Made by a program: the position numbers and the translations under genes. Below are positions 12,101 to 19,101 of a DNA stretch of 64,000 nt, piece after piece. The notes below the pieces were generated by a model. The model was not told the origin of the DNA, did no database searches, and saw nothing but the letters and a program-made list of their open reading frames with translations. Source of the DNA: Geomonas agri (GTDB lineage Bacteria; Desulfobacterota; Desulfuromonadia; Geobacterales; Geobacteraceae); assembly GCF_020179605.1 (NCBI RefSeq), contig NZ_JAINZO010000001.1, positions 1,336,789 to 1,400,788 on the forward strand, written 5' to 3'. Numbering within the stretch: the first letter of the stretch is position 1; every line of letters begins with the position of its first letter.

Positions 12101-13432
12101 GTACTGGAGACCACCAAGGTGGTGACCTACGAGGTTACGGTGCGCGAATTGGGCTATCGCCCCGAGCCGTACGCCATCGTCGACGCGCTGATGTACGCCG
12201 ACGGCAAGCCGATCGTCGAAATCACCAACATGTCCGCGCGCCTGACCGGCACCAACCGTGAAGCATTGCTTCAACTGTGGCAGCGTAACAGGACGCAATC
12301 GCACAACGTTACTCCTGCTGTCGTGCAGGTACCCGCCTATGACCAAAAGCCGGCCATCTACACCAAACAGCAGATCCTGGCCTACAGCAACGGCAATCCT
12401 TCTGAAGGGTTCGGCGACCGTTACAAGGTCTTCGACAACGAGAGGAAGATCGCCCGCCTCCCCGGACCGCCGTTCCAGTTCATGGACCGCGTCACCGGCA
12501 TCAAAGGCGAGCCGTGGCAGATGGTGCCGGGCGCCATGGCCGAGGCGCAGTACGACATCCCGGTGGACGAGTGGTATTTTGCCGCCGACCGTCAGCCGCG
12601 CATGCCCTTCGCCGTGCTCCTGGAAGCCGCTTTGCAGCCCTGCGGTTGGCTGGCAGCCTACGTCGGTTCTGCGCTTACCAGCCCGACCGACATCTCCTTC
12701 CGCAACCTCGGTGGGACCGCGGTCCAGCATCGCCCGGTGACGCCGGACAGCGGCACGCTGACTGCCACGGCTACCCTCACCAAGGCGGCCACCAGCGGCG
12801 GCATGATCATCCAGGAGTTCGACTTCTCGGTGGCCGACCGCCACGGTGTGTTGTACGAAGGCGACACCATGTTCGGTTTCTTCGCCAAGGAGGCGCTGGC
12901 CAACCAGGTGGGGATCCGTGAAGCGGTTCCGTACATCCCGAGCGCAGAGGAAGCCGGCCGTGGCCGGTCGATCCCCTACCCCGAGCAGCGTCCTTTCCCT
13001 GACAAGATGCTGCGCATGATCGACAGGATCGACCTGTATGTTGCTGATGGCGGCCCGGCCGGCCTTGGCTATATCAGGGGAACAAAGACGGTCGTCACTG
13101 AGGATTGGTATTTCAAGGCCCATTTCTATGAAGATCCTGTCACGCCGGGGTCGTTGGGGCTCGAATCGTTCCTGCAGTTGATGAAGTTTGCGGCCGTTGA
13201 GCGCTGGGGCTGGAACGAAGGTGATACTGTCGCTGCCGTGGCCCTGGAGCGCAAGCACCGCTGGCTCTACCGCGGCCAGGTGGTGCCGACCGACAAGGAA
13301 GTCACGGTCATGGCCTGGATCACCGCCGTCGATGACGCCAACCGCGTCCTTACCGCCGCAGGCTTCCTGTACGTTGACGGGCGGGCCATTTACCAGATGA
13401 ACGACTTCACCGTGCAACTCGGACGAGGCTAA
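6128..13432 (+). CDS. pfaC: PfaC-type PUFA synthase subunit (KS-CLF-AT-four hotdogs)
   Basis: This 2434-residue partner of PfaA elongates and dehydrates the growing chain. An N-terminal ketosynthase (DAACASSLYAIK, active Cys193; ECHATGTPVGD; GHLLTAAGS) is followed by a second KS-like chain-length factor in which the Cys is replaced (GPSFTMSSEESSG). Next is an acyltransferase-like domain (GFVYPGSGNHFAGMG; SYSLGESAG near residue 1130), then a Pro/Ala/Thr-rich linker (about 1380-1650). Four hotdog folds follow, equal to two double-hotdog dehydratases (LVHRIVALEGEP, LVHRVMELVPDGG, FMDRVTGIKGEP, MIDRIDLYVADGG). The fused AT after the CLF resembles myxobacterial Pfa3 more than Shewanella PfaC. No enoyl reductase (PfaD) is in the window. 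The linker carries a REP-like palindrome. Confidence 0.9.
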   Translation: MKQQSPSVAIVGLGGIFPDAPELTTFWENIRNAKSAAREVPAGRWALAADAAFHPEAGKPDHVYSKRGCFIDSLPPLSSLSGLHIDSKLADGLDPAFQLLLHAGKRAFDSAVTAKLDRSRIGVIIGNLALPSEKSAELSRALLGRTFEEKLLGHAGNDPIPNPLNRYVAGLPAGLLAAALGLGGGCSTLDAACASSLYAIKLACDELLSGRADAMLTGGLSRPDPLYTQMGFAQLRALSRRGICSPFDASGDGLVVGEGAGIFVLKRLDDAIAQGDRIYGVIKGIGLSNDVGGSLLAPMADGQLRAMRSAYEKAGWQPQDVDLIECHATGTPVGDATEVGSLRELWGDVSGKGCVIGSVKSNIGHLLTAAGSAALTKVLLAMAEETLPPTANFKQAPENFRLEESPFKVLQGATPWQRRADGVPRRAAVSAFGFGGINAHLLVEEWLPSGASAVAAEPPKKGGPVAVVGLDARFGKWQDLKSFQSRALGGDTGAKTSQPKDWWGAEQSAWFATEKLKDTPFSGYYLDEFAQPTDQFRIPPKELEEMLPQQLLMLQSAAAAIKDAGMDRADNLCAGVFVGIALDLNSTNFAFRWTIADKAKAWARQLGLKLSPEQLEQWVEQLRDQAGPALTANRTMGALGSVVASRVAREFRCGGPSFTMSSEESSGLRALETAVRQLQSNEIDRAIVGAVDLAGDFRAVIGQHLNRPYSGFGSATPFDQSADGTVVGEGAATVILKRLEDAERDGDRIYAVIGGVGSASGEVMLPGVPAYRHALERAYGEAEVAPASIGLIEAHGSGNAAEDRMEAAALTEFFDEPGPAAQSRRLPVASVKADIGHTGAASGLASLVRGCLALYQEIIPGTRSGERPVSQLSGNGALFLPNGSRYWLRNRSEGARHAGVSVFGVDGSVSHVVLQGYENVPERTAVERVAPLAGWDEFLFSVTGADRQELADGVRQLRETAEKRPAPDMAVLSRRVCKESSASGAPLAVSMVARSADELASLCQQGERILRSDAAYAESVLHPSQRDRLFFTANPIGKNGKIGFVYPGSGNHFAGMGMELSARWPEVYRRQDAENLYLREQFQPEQFWNGASIDSVHENHLAVIFGQVATGCAVTDVVQRFGIKPNAVISYSLGESAGLFATRTWTERDLMLTRMKASTLFTRDLAGECRAAREAWGEPDGKEINWSIGVVDAPAREVRRALKKTSRVYLLIVNTPDECVIGGDVKWVKHLVAMLDCRFFPLQGVTTVHCEVARQVSTAYRDLHVFNTNPPAGVTFYSGAAGSAYQVNRRSAAESILAQAVEGIDYPKVIEAAYGEGIRYFIEMGPGASCSRMIGRILNNRPHVARSVCQPGTDANSGLLRLLAQLTSERVPVDLDPLFVTTPDLPVQASVLASELKGIRFSTGGAPFAPSLPQAGQAAQVTVVAATSAGVKAPAGPHVAQQPSGIPAPATTGATVMPGVNNPVSTTQETAANAGFTPASPAIATTVSAVSQSVSQPTQSAAQFKAAPAPVAQAPAVEPVVDPLLSDFARARDAHQQAHDTYLRVANDLSRSIADALSLQISIQEQMLAAGIPVDQDLLNQTAYTGAMAAAGASERQIPSVSPSQRGGREARAAFDGGSAVVPTSTTASAPATALVSATAPVPAPYPGALPALYDYDMCLEFAIGSVAKMLGPEFAEADSYPTRVRLPDVPLQLVHRIVALEGEPKSMTSGRVVTQHDVHPGAWYLDGNRIPTCIAVEAGQADLFLSGYLGIDFITKGLAVYRLLDAVVTFHRELPAPGETINYDIRIERFFRQGETCLFRFHFEATVNGQPLLSMRNGCAGFFSQEELDAGKGIVRGAIDLRPKTGKLPADWQYLVPMQPASYDARQLDALRCGDLAGCFGPLFSGLPIQRPLTIPGGRMELVHRVMELVPDGGRCGLGFIRAEADIHPDDWFITCHFVDDRVMPGTLMYECCMHTLRIFLLRLGWVAEADGAAWQPVPGVASQLCCRGQVLETTKVVTYEVTVRELGYRPEPYAIVDALMYADGKPIVEITNMSARLTGTNREALLQLWQRNRTQSHNVTPAVVQVPAYDQKPAIYTKQQILAYSNGNPSEGFGDRYKVFDNERKIARLPGPPFQFMDRVTGIKGEPWQMVPGAMAEAQYDIPVDEWYFAADRQPRMPFAVLLEAALQPCGWLAAYVGSALTSPTDISFRNLGGTAVQHRPVTPDSGTLTATATLTKAATSGGMIIQEFDFSVADRHGVLYEGDTMFGFFAKEALANQVGIREAVPYIPSAEEAGRGRSIPYPEQRPFPDKMLRMIDRIDLYVADGGPAGLGYIRGTKTVVTEDWYFKAHFYEDPVTPGSLGLESFLQLMKFAAVERWGWNEGDTVAAVALERKHRWLYRGQVVPTDKEVTVMAWITAVDDANRVLTAAGFLYVDGRAIYQMNDFTVQLGRG
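10930..10949. repeat. REP-like palindrome inside the pfaC linker
   Basis: The sequence CTCCCCTTCGCAAAGGGGAG is a near-perfect inverted repeat that closely resembles the intergenic palindrome at 29733-29752. It is read in frame as part of the variable linker (around IPSVSPSQRGGREA), where it adds unusual Arg/Gly residues to an otherwise Ala/Pro/Thr/Val segment. A REP-type insertion tolerated in an unstructured linker is the simplest reading. Confidence 0.6.
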
Positions 13433-13444
13433 CCCATCGTCCGC

Positions 13445-13559
13445 ACTCCCTCTCCCCCCGGGAGAGGGCTGGGGTGAGGGTGCTGCAACCAGCAACCACC
13501 TCACTTCGTAGCATCGCCCTCACCCGCCCTCCGGGCACCCTCTCCCAATGGGCGAGGGG
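13445..13559. repeat. REP-pair element, copy 1
   Basis: One palindrome (CCCTCTCCCCCCGGGAGAGGG) is followed by a second inverted motif of the CCCTCACCCG/GGGCGAGGGG type. The whole 115-bp unit recurs 166 bp downstream with only scattered changes. Related palindromes occur in several other spacers of this window. Confidence 0.8.
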
Positions 13560-13610
13560 ATGGGCAATGCAGGTTGAATGGTGGCAGATCATGGCAGCTC
13601 TCATGTCCAA

Positions 13611-13725
13611 ACTCCCTCTCCCCCCGGGAGAGGGCTGGGGTGAGGGCGCTGCAAGTAGCAGCCACCTCACTTCGTGGCGTCGCCCTCACCCGCCCTTCGG
13701 GCACCCTCTCCCAATGGGCGAGGGA
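13611..13725. repeat. REP-pair element, copy 2
   Basis: This is a direct repeat of 13445-13559, with identical palindrome cores and a few substitutions between them. The pair looks like a BIME-type tandem array. Strong hairpins here could shield or attenuate the pfa-ole transcript. Confidence 0.8.
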
Positions 13726-13830
13726 ATGGTCAAGGCGTCTAACAATTTTATTCTCTGTGCCCTCTGTGGACCTCAGTGTCCTCTGTGGTCATGCTTTCAG
13801 GTTTTACGCATTCAATTCTTAAGGTGCTAG

Positions 13831-14874
13831 ATGAAGTATTCCAAGGTATATATCGAATCTTTCGGTTACGAACTCGCTCCGGTGGTGGTCACCTCGGACG
13901 AGCTCGAGGCGCGGCTGGAGCCGCTTTACAAGACGCTGCACTTCACCCCGGGACAACTGCAAGCCCTGACCGGGATCCGCGAGCGCCGCTGGTGGGAGCC
14001 GGGCTTCCAGCTCTCCAAGGGCGCCATCGCCGCCGGGAAAAAGGCTCTGGCAACAGCCGGTATCTCCCCCAACGAGATCGGTGCCCTGCTCTACACCGGC
14101 GTCTGCCGTGAGCGCTTCGAACCTGCCACCGCCTGCCGCGTCGCCGCCGGCCTTGGCGTCTCGGGCAACGCCGCCGTGTATGATCTTTCCAACGCCTGCC
14201 TGGGCGTCCTGAACGGTATCCTCGAAGTCGCCAACCGCATCGAGCTGGGCCAGATCCGCGCCGGCCTTGTGGTCTCCTGTGAGAGCGCACGCGACATCAA
14301 CGACGTCATGATCGCCAAGATGCTGGAAGACCGCAGCATGGAGAACTTCGCCAGCTCGCTCGCTACCCTCACCGGCGGCTCGGGCGCGGTGGCGGTGCTT
14401 CTTACCGACGGCTCCTTCTCCAAGTCCGGCCGCAGGCGGCTGCGCGGCGGCATCGCCCAAGCGGCGCCGGAACACCACGGCCTCTGCCTCTGGGGCATGA
14501 CTCCGGACGGCAAGGGTGGCTATGAGCAATCGATGAGTACCGACGCGGTGAGCGTCATGAACTACGGCGTGGAACTGGGACGCCGCACCTGGGATGAGTT
14601 TCTCCCCGAGGTGGGCTGGCGGGAGACCGATGTTGACCGCGTCATCTGCCACCAGGTGGGGAGCGCGCACCAGAGCGCCATCCTGAAAACTCTCGGCATC
14701 TCGCTGCACAAGGACTTCACCAGCTACGAATTTCTGGGCAACATGGGGACCGTCTCCCTGCCCCTTACCGCAGCGCTGGCCGACGAGCGCGAGGTCCTTT
14801 CCGCCGGCGACAGGGTGGCCCTTTTGGGTATCGGAAGCGGCCTTAACTGCCTGATGCTTGGAGTGGACTGGTGA
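13831..14874 (+). CDS. oleA: OleA, thiolase-fold head-to-head acyl condensing enzyme
   Basis: OleA joins two fatty acyl thioesters by a non-decarboxylative Claisen condensation to give a beta-keto acid, the first step of long-chain olefin synthesis. The 347-aa product has a FabH/thiolase fold with the active Cys in DLSNACLGVLNG (Cys123), a Glu in RFEPATACR that matches the catalytic Glu of Xanthomonas OleA, a His in ICHQVGSAHQ and an Asn in FLGNMGTVSLPL. The length fits OleA rather than FabH. The start is ATG with AAGGTG upstream. It leads a tight run: its stop overlaps the GTG of oleB in GTGA. Being next to a PUFA synthase suggests that its substrates are polyunsaturated acyl chains (inference). 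Confidence 0.9.
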   Translation: MKYSKVYIESFGYELAPVVVTSDELEARLEPLYKTLHFTPGQLQALTGIRERRWWEPGFQLSKGAIAAGKKALATAGISPNEIGALLYTGVCRERFEPATACRVAAGLGVSGNAAVYDLSNACLGVLNGILEVANRIELGQIRAGLVVSCESARDINDVMIAKMLEDRSMENFASSLATLTGGSGAVAVLLTDGSFSKSGRRRLRGGIAQAAPEHHGLCLWGMTPDGKGGYEQSMSTDAVSVMNYGVELGRRTWDEFLPEVGWRETDVDRVICHQVGSAHQSAILKTLGISLHKDFTSYEFLGNMGTVSLPLTAALADEREVLSAGDRVALLGIGSGLNCLMLGVDW

Positions 14875-15773
14875 GAGACGCAGTGAAAAAATATTACCCC
14901 TTCACCGGCCGCACCCTCAACCTCGACGGCCTCGCCTACCACTACCTCGACGAGGGGACCGGCGCGCCGGTGGTCATGGTGCACGGCAACCCGTCCTGGT
15001 CCTTCTACTACCGGAACCTGGTGCTGGCGCTGCGCGACAACTACCGCTGCATCGTGCCCGATCACATCGGCTGCGGCTTCTCGGACAAGCCGGGCGACGA
15101 CCGCTATGACTACACCCTTTCGCGCCGCATCGACGACCTGGAGCGCCTGATCGACTCGCTCGACCTGCAGGGGAAGATCACCCTCGTGGTGCACGACTGG
15201 GGCGGAATGATCGGCATGGGGTACGCGAGCCGCCACCCGGAGCGCATCGGCCGTATCGTGGTGCTCAACACCGCAGCCTTCCATCTCCCCAAGGAGAAGA
15301 CCTTTCCGCTGGGACTGAAAATCTGCCGTGACACCATGCTCGGCACCCTGCTGGTGCGCGGCTTCAACGCCTTCAGCGTCGGCGCCTCCATAGTCGGCTG
15401 CAAGAAGAACCCGATGTCGCAGGAGCTGATGCAGGCGTACCGCGCTCCCTACGACTCTTGGCAGAACCGGATCGCGACGCTGCGCTTCGTGCAGGATATC
15501 CCGCTTGCTCCCGGCGACCGCGGCTACGACGTGGTGAGCGAGATCGCTGACGGACTCGATCGCTTCCGCGACCTTCCCATGGCCATCTTCTGGGGCGAGC
15601 TCGACTTCGTGTTCGACACCACCTTCCTGGCCGAGTGGCTGCGCCGCTTCCCCAAGGCACAGGTGAAGAGCTACCCTGACGCCGGGCATTACATCCTCGA
15701 AGACATGAAAGATGAAGTTGTGCCGATGATCGTCCAGTTCCTGCATCAGACCGAGCCCCAGGAGACTGCCTGA
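14871..15773 (+). CDS. oleB: OleB, alpha/beta-hydrolase (beta-lactone decarboxylase)
   Basis: OleB-family enzymes decarboxylate the cis-beta-lactone made by OleC to release the cis-olefin. The 300-aa protein resembles haloalkane dehalogenases: oxyanion motif VHGNPSWSFYYR, Asp nucleophile in VVHDWGGMIG (Asp109) and a catalytic His in DAGHYILED near residue 281. The GTG start overlaps the oleA stop and is preceded by GGAG, so translation is probably coupled. OleB is separate from OleC here; in many bacteria the two are fused as OleBC. Read alone it could be called a haloalkane dehalogenase, but the ole context decides. Confidence 0.87.
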   Translation: MRDAVKKYYPFTGRTLNLDGLAYHYLDEGTGAPVVMVHGNPSWSFYYRNLVLALRDNYRCIVPDHIGCGFSDKPGDDRYDYTLSRRIDDLERLIDSLDLQGKITLVVHDWGGMIGMGYASRHPERIGRIVVLNTAAFHLPKEKTFPLGLKICRDTMLGTLLVRGFNAFSVGASIVGCKKNPMSQELMQAYRAPYDSWQNRIATLRFVQDIPLAPGDRGYDVVSEIADGLDRFRDLPMAIFWGELDFVFDTTFLAEWLRRFPKAQVKSYPDAGHYILEDMKDEVVPMIVQFLHQTEPQETA

Positions 15774-15776
15774 CCG

Positions 15777-17426
15777 ATGGCCGAGACCGAATTCGTCAAC
15801 ATTGCCGCGCACCTGCCGGAGATGGCCCGGCGTCAGCCGGACACCAGGGCGATCATCTTCCCCAAGGGGAAGCGGAGCCTCACCTTCGGCGAGTTGAACA
15901 GCCTGAGCGACAAGATCGCGCGCGGGCTGATCGCCAACGGCATCCGCAGCGGCGTGCGCACCGTGCTCATGGTGACGCCGAGTCCGGAATTCTTCGCCCT
16001 CACCTTCGCTCTCTTTAAGGTGGGCGCGGTGCCGGTGCTGATCGACCCGGGCTTGGGGATCAAGAACCTGAAACAGTGCTTCTCCGAGGCGGAGCCGCAC
16101 GCCTTCATCGGCATTCCCAAGGCGCATATCGCCCGGAAACTCTTCGGCTGGGGCAAGGAGAGCATCCGCACCTGCGTTACCGTGGGCCCGCGCCTGTTCT
16201 GGGAAGGGACCACGCTGGCCAGGATCATCGCGGAGCAGCAGGACGACACCCCGTTCACCCTCGCCCCGACCCAAAAGGATGACGTCGCTGCCATACTCTT
16301 TACCAGCGGCAGCACCGGCATCCCCAAGGGGGCCATCTACAGCCACGGCAACTTCTCCGCACAGGTGCAGGCGCTCAAAGAGGTCTACGGCATTGAACCG
16401 GGTGAGATCGATCTCCCGACCTTCCCGCTGTTCGCCCTGTTCGCTCCCGCGCTGGGCATGACCGCGGTGATCCCGGAGATGGACTTTACCCGTCCCGGTT
16501 CGGTCGATCCGCGCAAGATCGTAGGGCCCATCAACGAGTACGGCGTGACCACCATGTTCGGCTCCCCCGCGCTCATCAATCGGGTGGGACGCTACGGCGT
16601 GGAGCACGGCGTGAAACTGCCGACCCTGCGCCGCGCCATCTCGGCCGGTGCGCCGGTGCCGGCCTCAGTCCTGGAACGCTTCACCAGCCTCCTCAATCCC
16701 GGCGTCCAGGTTTTCACCCCCTACGGCGCCACCGAGGCGCTCCCAGTCTGCTCCATCGGCAGCACCGAAATCCTGCAGGAAACCCGCAAAATCACCGATG
16801 CCGGCGGCGGAGTCTGCGTCGGCCGTCCCGTGGAAGGGATCCGCCTGGAGATCATCCAGATCACCGACAACCCCATCTATGGCTGGGACGATCTGCTGCG
16901 CGTTCCCACCGGTAAGATCGGCGAGATCGTGGTGCAGGGTGAACAGGTGACCCGCGGCTACTACAACCGCCCTGAATCCGACCACCTCTCCAAGATCATC
17001 GATCCGGCCACCGGCTCCTTCTTTCACCGCATGGGCGACCTGGGCGGCAGGGACGAGGATGGACGCGTCTGGTTCTGCGGGCGCAAGTCGCACCGCGTCG
17101 AGACCGAGGGAGGTCCCCTCTATACCATTCCCTGCGAGGCCGTCTTCAACACCCACCCCGCCGTGTTCCGTAGCGCCCTCGTGGGCGTCGGCGAGCCGGG
17201 TGCCCTCACGCCGGTGATCTGCATCGAACTGGAGAAGAACGTCAAGGTCGACCAGGAACAGATCCGCAAGGAGCTTAAAGCACTGGCGGAGGAGCATATC
17301 CACACCCGCTCCATCGAGACCATCCTGTTCCATCCGGCCTTCCCGGTGGACATCCGGCACAACGCCAAGATCTTCCGGGAGAAGCTGGCGGTCTGGGCCG
17401 CGGAGAGCCTGAAATGCGCGCGCTAG
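15777..17426 (+). CDS. oleC: OleC, AMP-dependent beta-lactone synthetase
   Basis: OleC uses ATP to cyclise the beta-hydroxy acid from OleD into a beta-lactone. The 549-aa protein is an ANL-superfamily adenylating enzyme: P-loop-like LFTSGSTGIPKGAIYSHGNF, the PYGATEALP motif, the HRMGDLGGRDEDGRVWFCGR hinge region, and a C-terminal subdomain with a late Lys in DIRHNAKIFREKL. It starts 3 bp after oleB and overlaps oleD by 13 bp. It could be mistaken for an acyl-CoA ligase, but the length, order and partners match OleC. Confidence 0.9.
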   Translation: MAETEFVNIAAHLPEMARRQPDTRAIIFPKGKRSLTFGELNSLSDKIARGLIANGIRSGVRTVLMVTPSPEFFALTFALFKVGAVPVLIDPGLGIKNLKQCFSEAEPHAFIGIPKAHIARKLFGWGKESIRTCVTVGPRLFWEGTTLARIIAEQQDDTPFTLAPTQKDDVAAILFTSGSTGIPKGAIYSHGNFSAQVQALKEVYGIEPGEIDLPTFPLFALFAPALGMTAVIPEMDFTRPGSVDPRKIVGPINEYGVTTMFGSPALINRVGRYGVEHGVKLPTLRRAISAGAPVPASVLERFTSLLNPGVQVFTPYGATEALPVCSIGSTEILQETRKITDAGGGVCVGRPVEGIRLEIIQITDNPIYGWDDLLRVPTGKIGEIVVQGEQVTRGYYNRPESDHLSKIIDPATGSFFHRMGDLGGRDEDGRVWFCGRKSHRVETEGGPLYTIPCEAVFNTHPAVFRSALVGVGEPGALTPVICIELEKNVKVDQEQIRKELKALAEEHIHTRSIETILFHPAFPVDIRHNAKIFREKLAVWAAESLKCAR

Positions 17427-18406
17427 TCACCGGGGGAGGAGGCTTTCTCGGCTCCGCTATCGTAAGGCAGTTGCGCGCCCGCGGCGACGAGGTCGTCAGT
17501 TTCTCGCGTGGTGACTATCCCGAACTTGCCGCGCTTGGTGTCGAGCAGCGTCGCGGTGACCTCTCCGACCTGAACGCCGTGGTCGAGGCGGCACAAGGGT
17601 GCGACATTGTCTTTCACATGGCCGCCAAGGCCGGGATTTGGGGCGACTTCCAGGAATATTACTTGGCCAACGTCGTCGGCACCGAGAACGTGATCGCCGG
17701 CTGCCGCATCCTCGGCATCAGGCGCCTGGTCTACACCAGTTCACCGAGCGTTGTTTTCGACGGCTCCGACGTCGAGGGCAGCGACGAGTCGCTCCCCTAC
17801 CCCGCCCACTTCGAGGCGCCCTACCCGCACACCAAGGCGCTCGCCGAAAAGGCGGTGCTCTCCGCCAACTCGCGCACCCTGTCTACCGTGTCTCTGCGGC
17901 CTCACCTGATCTGGGGGCCCAATGACAACCACCTGGTGCCGCGCATCGTCGCCAAGGGACGTGCCGGCGCTTTGAAACGCATTGGCACCCGATCCTGCCT
18001 GGTGGACACGGTCTACGTGGAGAATGCCGCCGAAGCGCACCTGAACGCGGCCGACCGCCTCAGCGCCGATGCCCCGCTCGCCGGAAAGGCCTACTTCATC
18101 TCCAACGGTGAGCCGATAGCCCTGTGGGACATGGTTAACGCCATCCTCGCTGCCGCCGGTGTCCCACCGGTCACCCGCACCATCCCTGCGGGGGTGGCGT
18201 ACGCCGCCGGGGTCGCCTGTGAAATGGCATGGAAAACGTTGCGGCTGTCCGGCGAACCTCCCATGACCCGTTTCGTTGCCAAGGAGCTCGCCACCTCCCA
18301 CTGGTTCGACATCTCTGCGGCCCGCAAGGATCTCGGCTACTCACCGCGGATCTCGACACAGGAAGGGCTGCGGCTGCTGCGCGCTTCGTTCGAGGCCGGG
18401 GCTTGA
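17414..18406 (+). CDS. oleD: OleD, NAD(P)H-dependent beta-keto acid reductase
   Basis: OleD reduces the 2-alkyl-3-keto acid from OleA to the 2-alkyl-3-hydroxy acid. The 330-aa protein is an extended short-chain dehydrogenase: VTGGGGFLGSAIV nucleotide motif at the N-terminus, Ser in VYTSSPSVVFDG and a YxxxK pair in PYPHTKALAEK. The ATG lies inside the end of oleC. Its TGA overlaps the TTG start proposed for the next gene (TTGA), so all five genes from oleA to the transferase look translationally chained. Confidence 0.9.
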   Translation: MRALVTGGGGFLGSAIVRQLRARGDEVVSFSRGDYPELAALGVEQRRGDLSDLNAVVEAAQGCDIVFHMAAKAGIWGDFQEYYLANVVGTENVIAGCRILGIRRLVYTSSPSVVFDGSDVEGSDESLPYPAHFEAPYPHTKALAEKAVLSANSRTLSTVSLRPHLIWGPNDNHLVPRIVAKGRAGALKRIGTRSCLVDTVYVENAAEAHLNAADRLSADAPLAGKAYFISNGEPIALWDMVNAILAAAGVPPVTRTIPAGVAYAAGVACEMAWKTLRLSGEPPMTRFVAKELATSHWFDISAARKDLGYSPRISTQEGLRLLRASFEAGA

Positions 18407-19101
18407 ACCCGATCCCCGGATTGGAGGCGGTGCGAGCTCACTACCGGCTCGAACCGCTGCAGCGCCCGGAGCACGAGAAGAAGCGCCTTGTCGGATTTTT
18501 AAGCGAAAGCGAACTACAACGCGGTGCGAGGCTGCTTGATAGCATCAAGCGCGAAGAGTTCCTGGTTGGACGGGGGCTGCTGCGGGAAATCCTGGCTGGC
18601 CTCACCGGCGAGGAACCGGGACGCCTCCAGTTTGCGGAGGGAGAGTTCGGGAAGCCGTATCTAAAGGGCTGCCAAGGCTACGAAAGCTTGCGCTTCAATG
18701 TTTCCCATGCTGGCGGGCAGCTGCTGGTAGCGGTGTGTTACGGCGTCGAGATAGGGGTAGACCTGGAAGAAGTGCGGCAGGATCTGGCGTTTCGTCCCAT
18801 GGCGGAGCGCTATTTTTCTGTGCGTGAGCGTGAAGAGCTGTTCGGGTTGGAGCCGCGGCAGCAACTGGAAGCGTTCTATCGGTGCTGGACTAGGAAGGAA
18901 GCCTACATGAAGGCCATCGGGAGCGGCTTCTCCCAACCCTCCACCGGCTTCGACGTGTCGCTGCGGCCGGGCCAACCGGCGATCTTCCTTGGCCATGCCT
19001 CCGTCCCCACCGAGGCCAATCGCTGGCGCATTCAGGACCTGGCGGTCCCAGCCGGGTATTGCGCCGCGCTGGCGGTTTTCACCCCTTACCCTTCCCCCTA
19101 A
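18403..19101 (+). CDS. Sfp-type 4'-phosphopantetheinyl transferase (PfaE-like)
   Basis: This enzyme would load phosphopantetheine arms onto the five carrier domains of PfaA. The 232-aa product carries the family signatures GVDLEEV (metal binding) and WTRKEAYMKAIGSGF (the WxxKEA box), plus FNVSHAGG upstream. The frame is open further 5' into oleD, but family similarity begins near NPIPGLEAVRAHY. The TTG at 18403 overlaps the oleD stop and would give translational coupling; a GTG at 18430 is an alternative. Linkage to pfaA argues that this is the cluster's own activator. The 3' end overlaps the convergent toxin gene by 23 bp. Confidence 0.85.
   Translation: MNPIPGLEAVRAHYRLEPLQRPEHEKKRLVGFLSESELQRGARLLDSIKREEFLVGRGLLREILAGLTGEEPGRLQFAEGEFGKPYLKGCQGYESLRFNVSHAGGQLLVAVCYGVEIGVDLEEVRQDLAFRPMAERYFSVREREELFGLEPRQQLEAFYRCWTRKEAYMKAIGSGFSQPSTGFDVSLRPGQPAIFLGHASVPTEANRWRIQDLAVPAGYCAALAVFTPYPSP

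Larger units (their letters stand above)
13433..13830. other. 398-bp gene-free spacer between pfaC and oleA
   Basis: No credible coding sequence is present. The spacer holds two copies of a 115-bp REP-pair element and then a stretch with repeated CTCTGTG words (13756-13795) before oleA. No convincing sigma-70 or sigma-54 promoter was found, so whether oleA is read from its own promoter or from the pfa transcript is open. Confidence 0.7.

Noticed and set aside
14871..15773. Haloalkane dehalogenase call for oleB
   Set aside because: The fold and Asp nucleophile are shared, but the gene lies between oleA and oleC, which fits OleB.
14724..16607. A 627-aa open frame on the minus strand across oleA-oleC
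   Set aside because: It lies opposite well-recognised oleA, oleB and oleC and has His/Gly/Ala-rich shadow composition.
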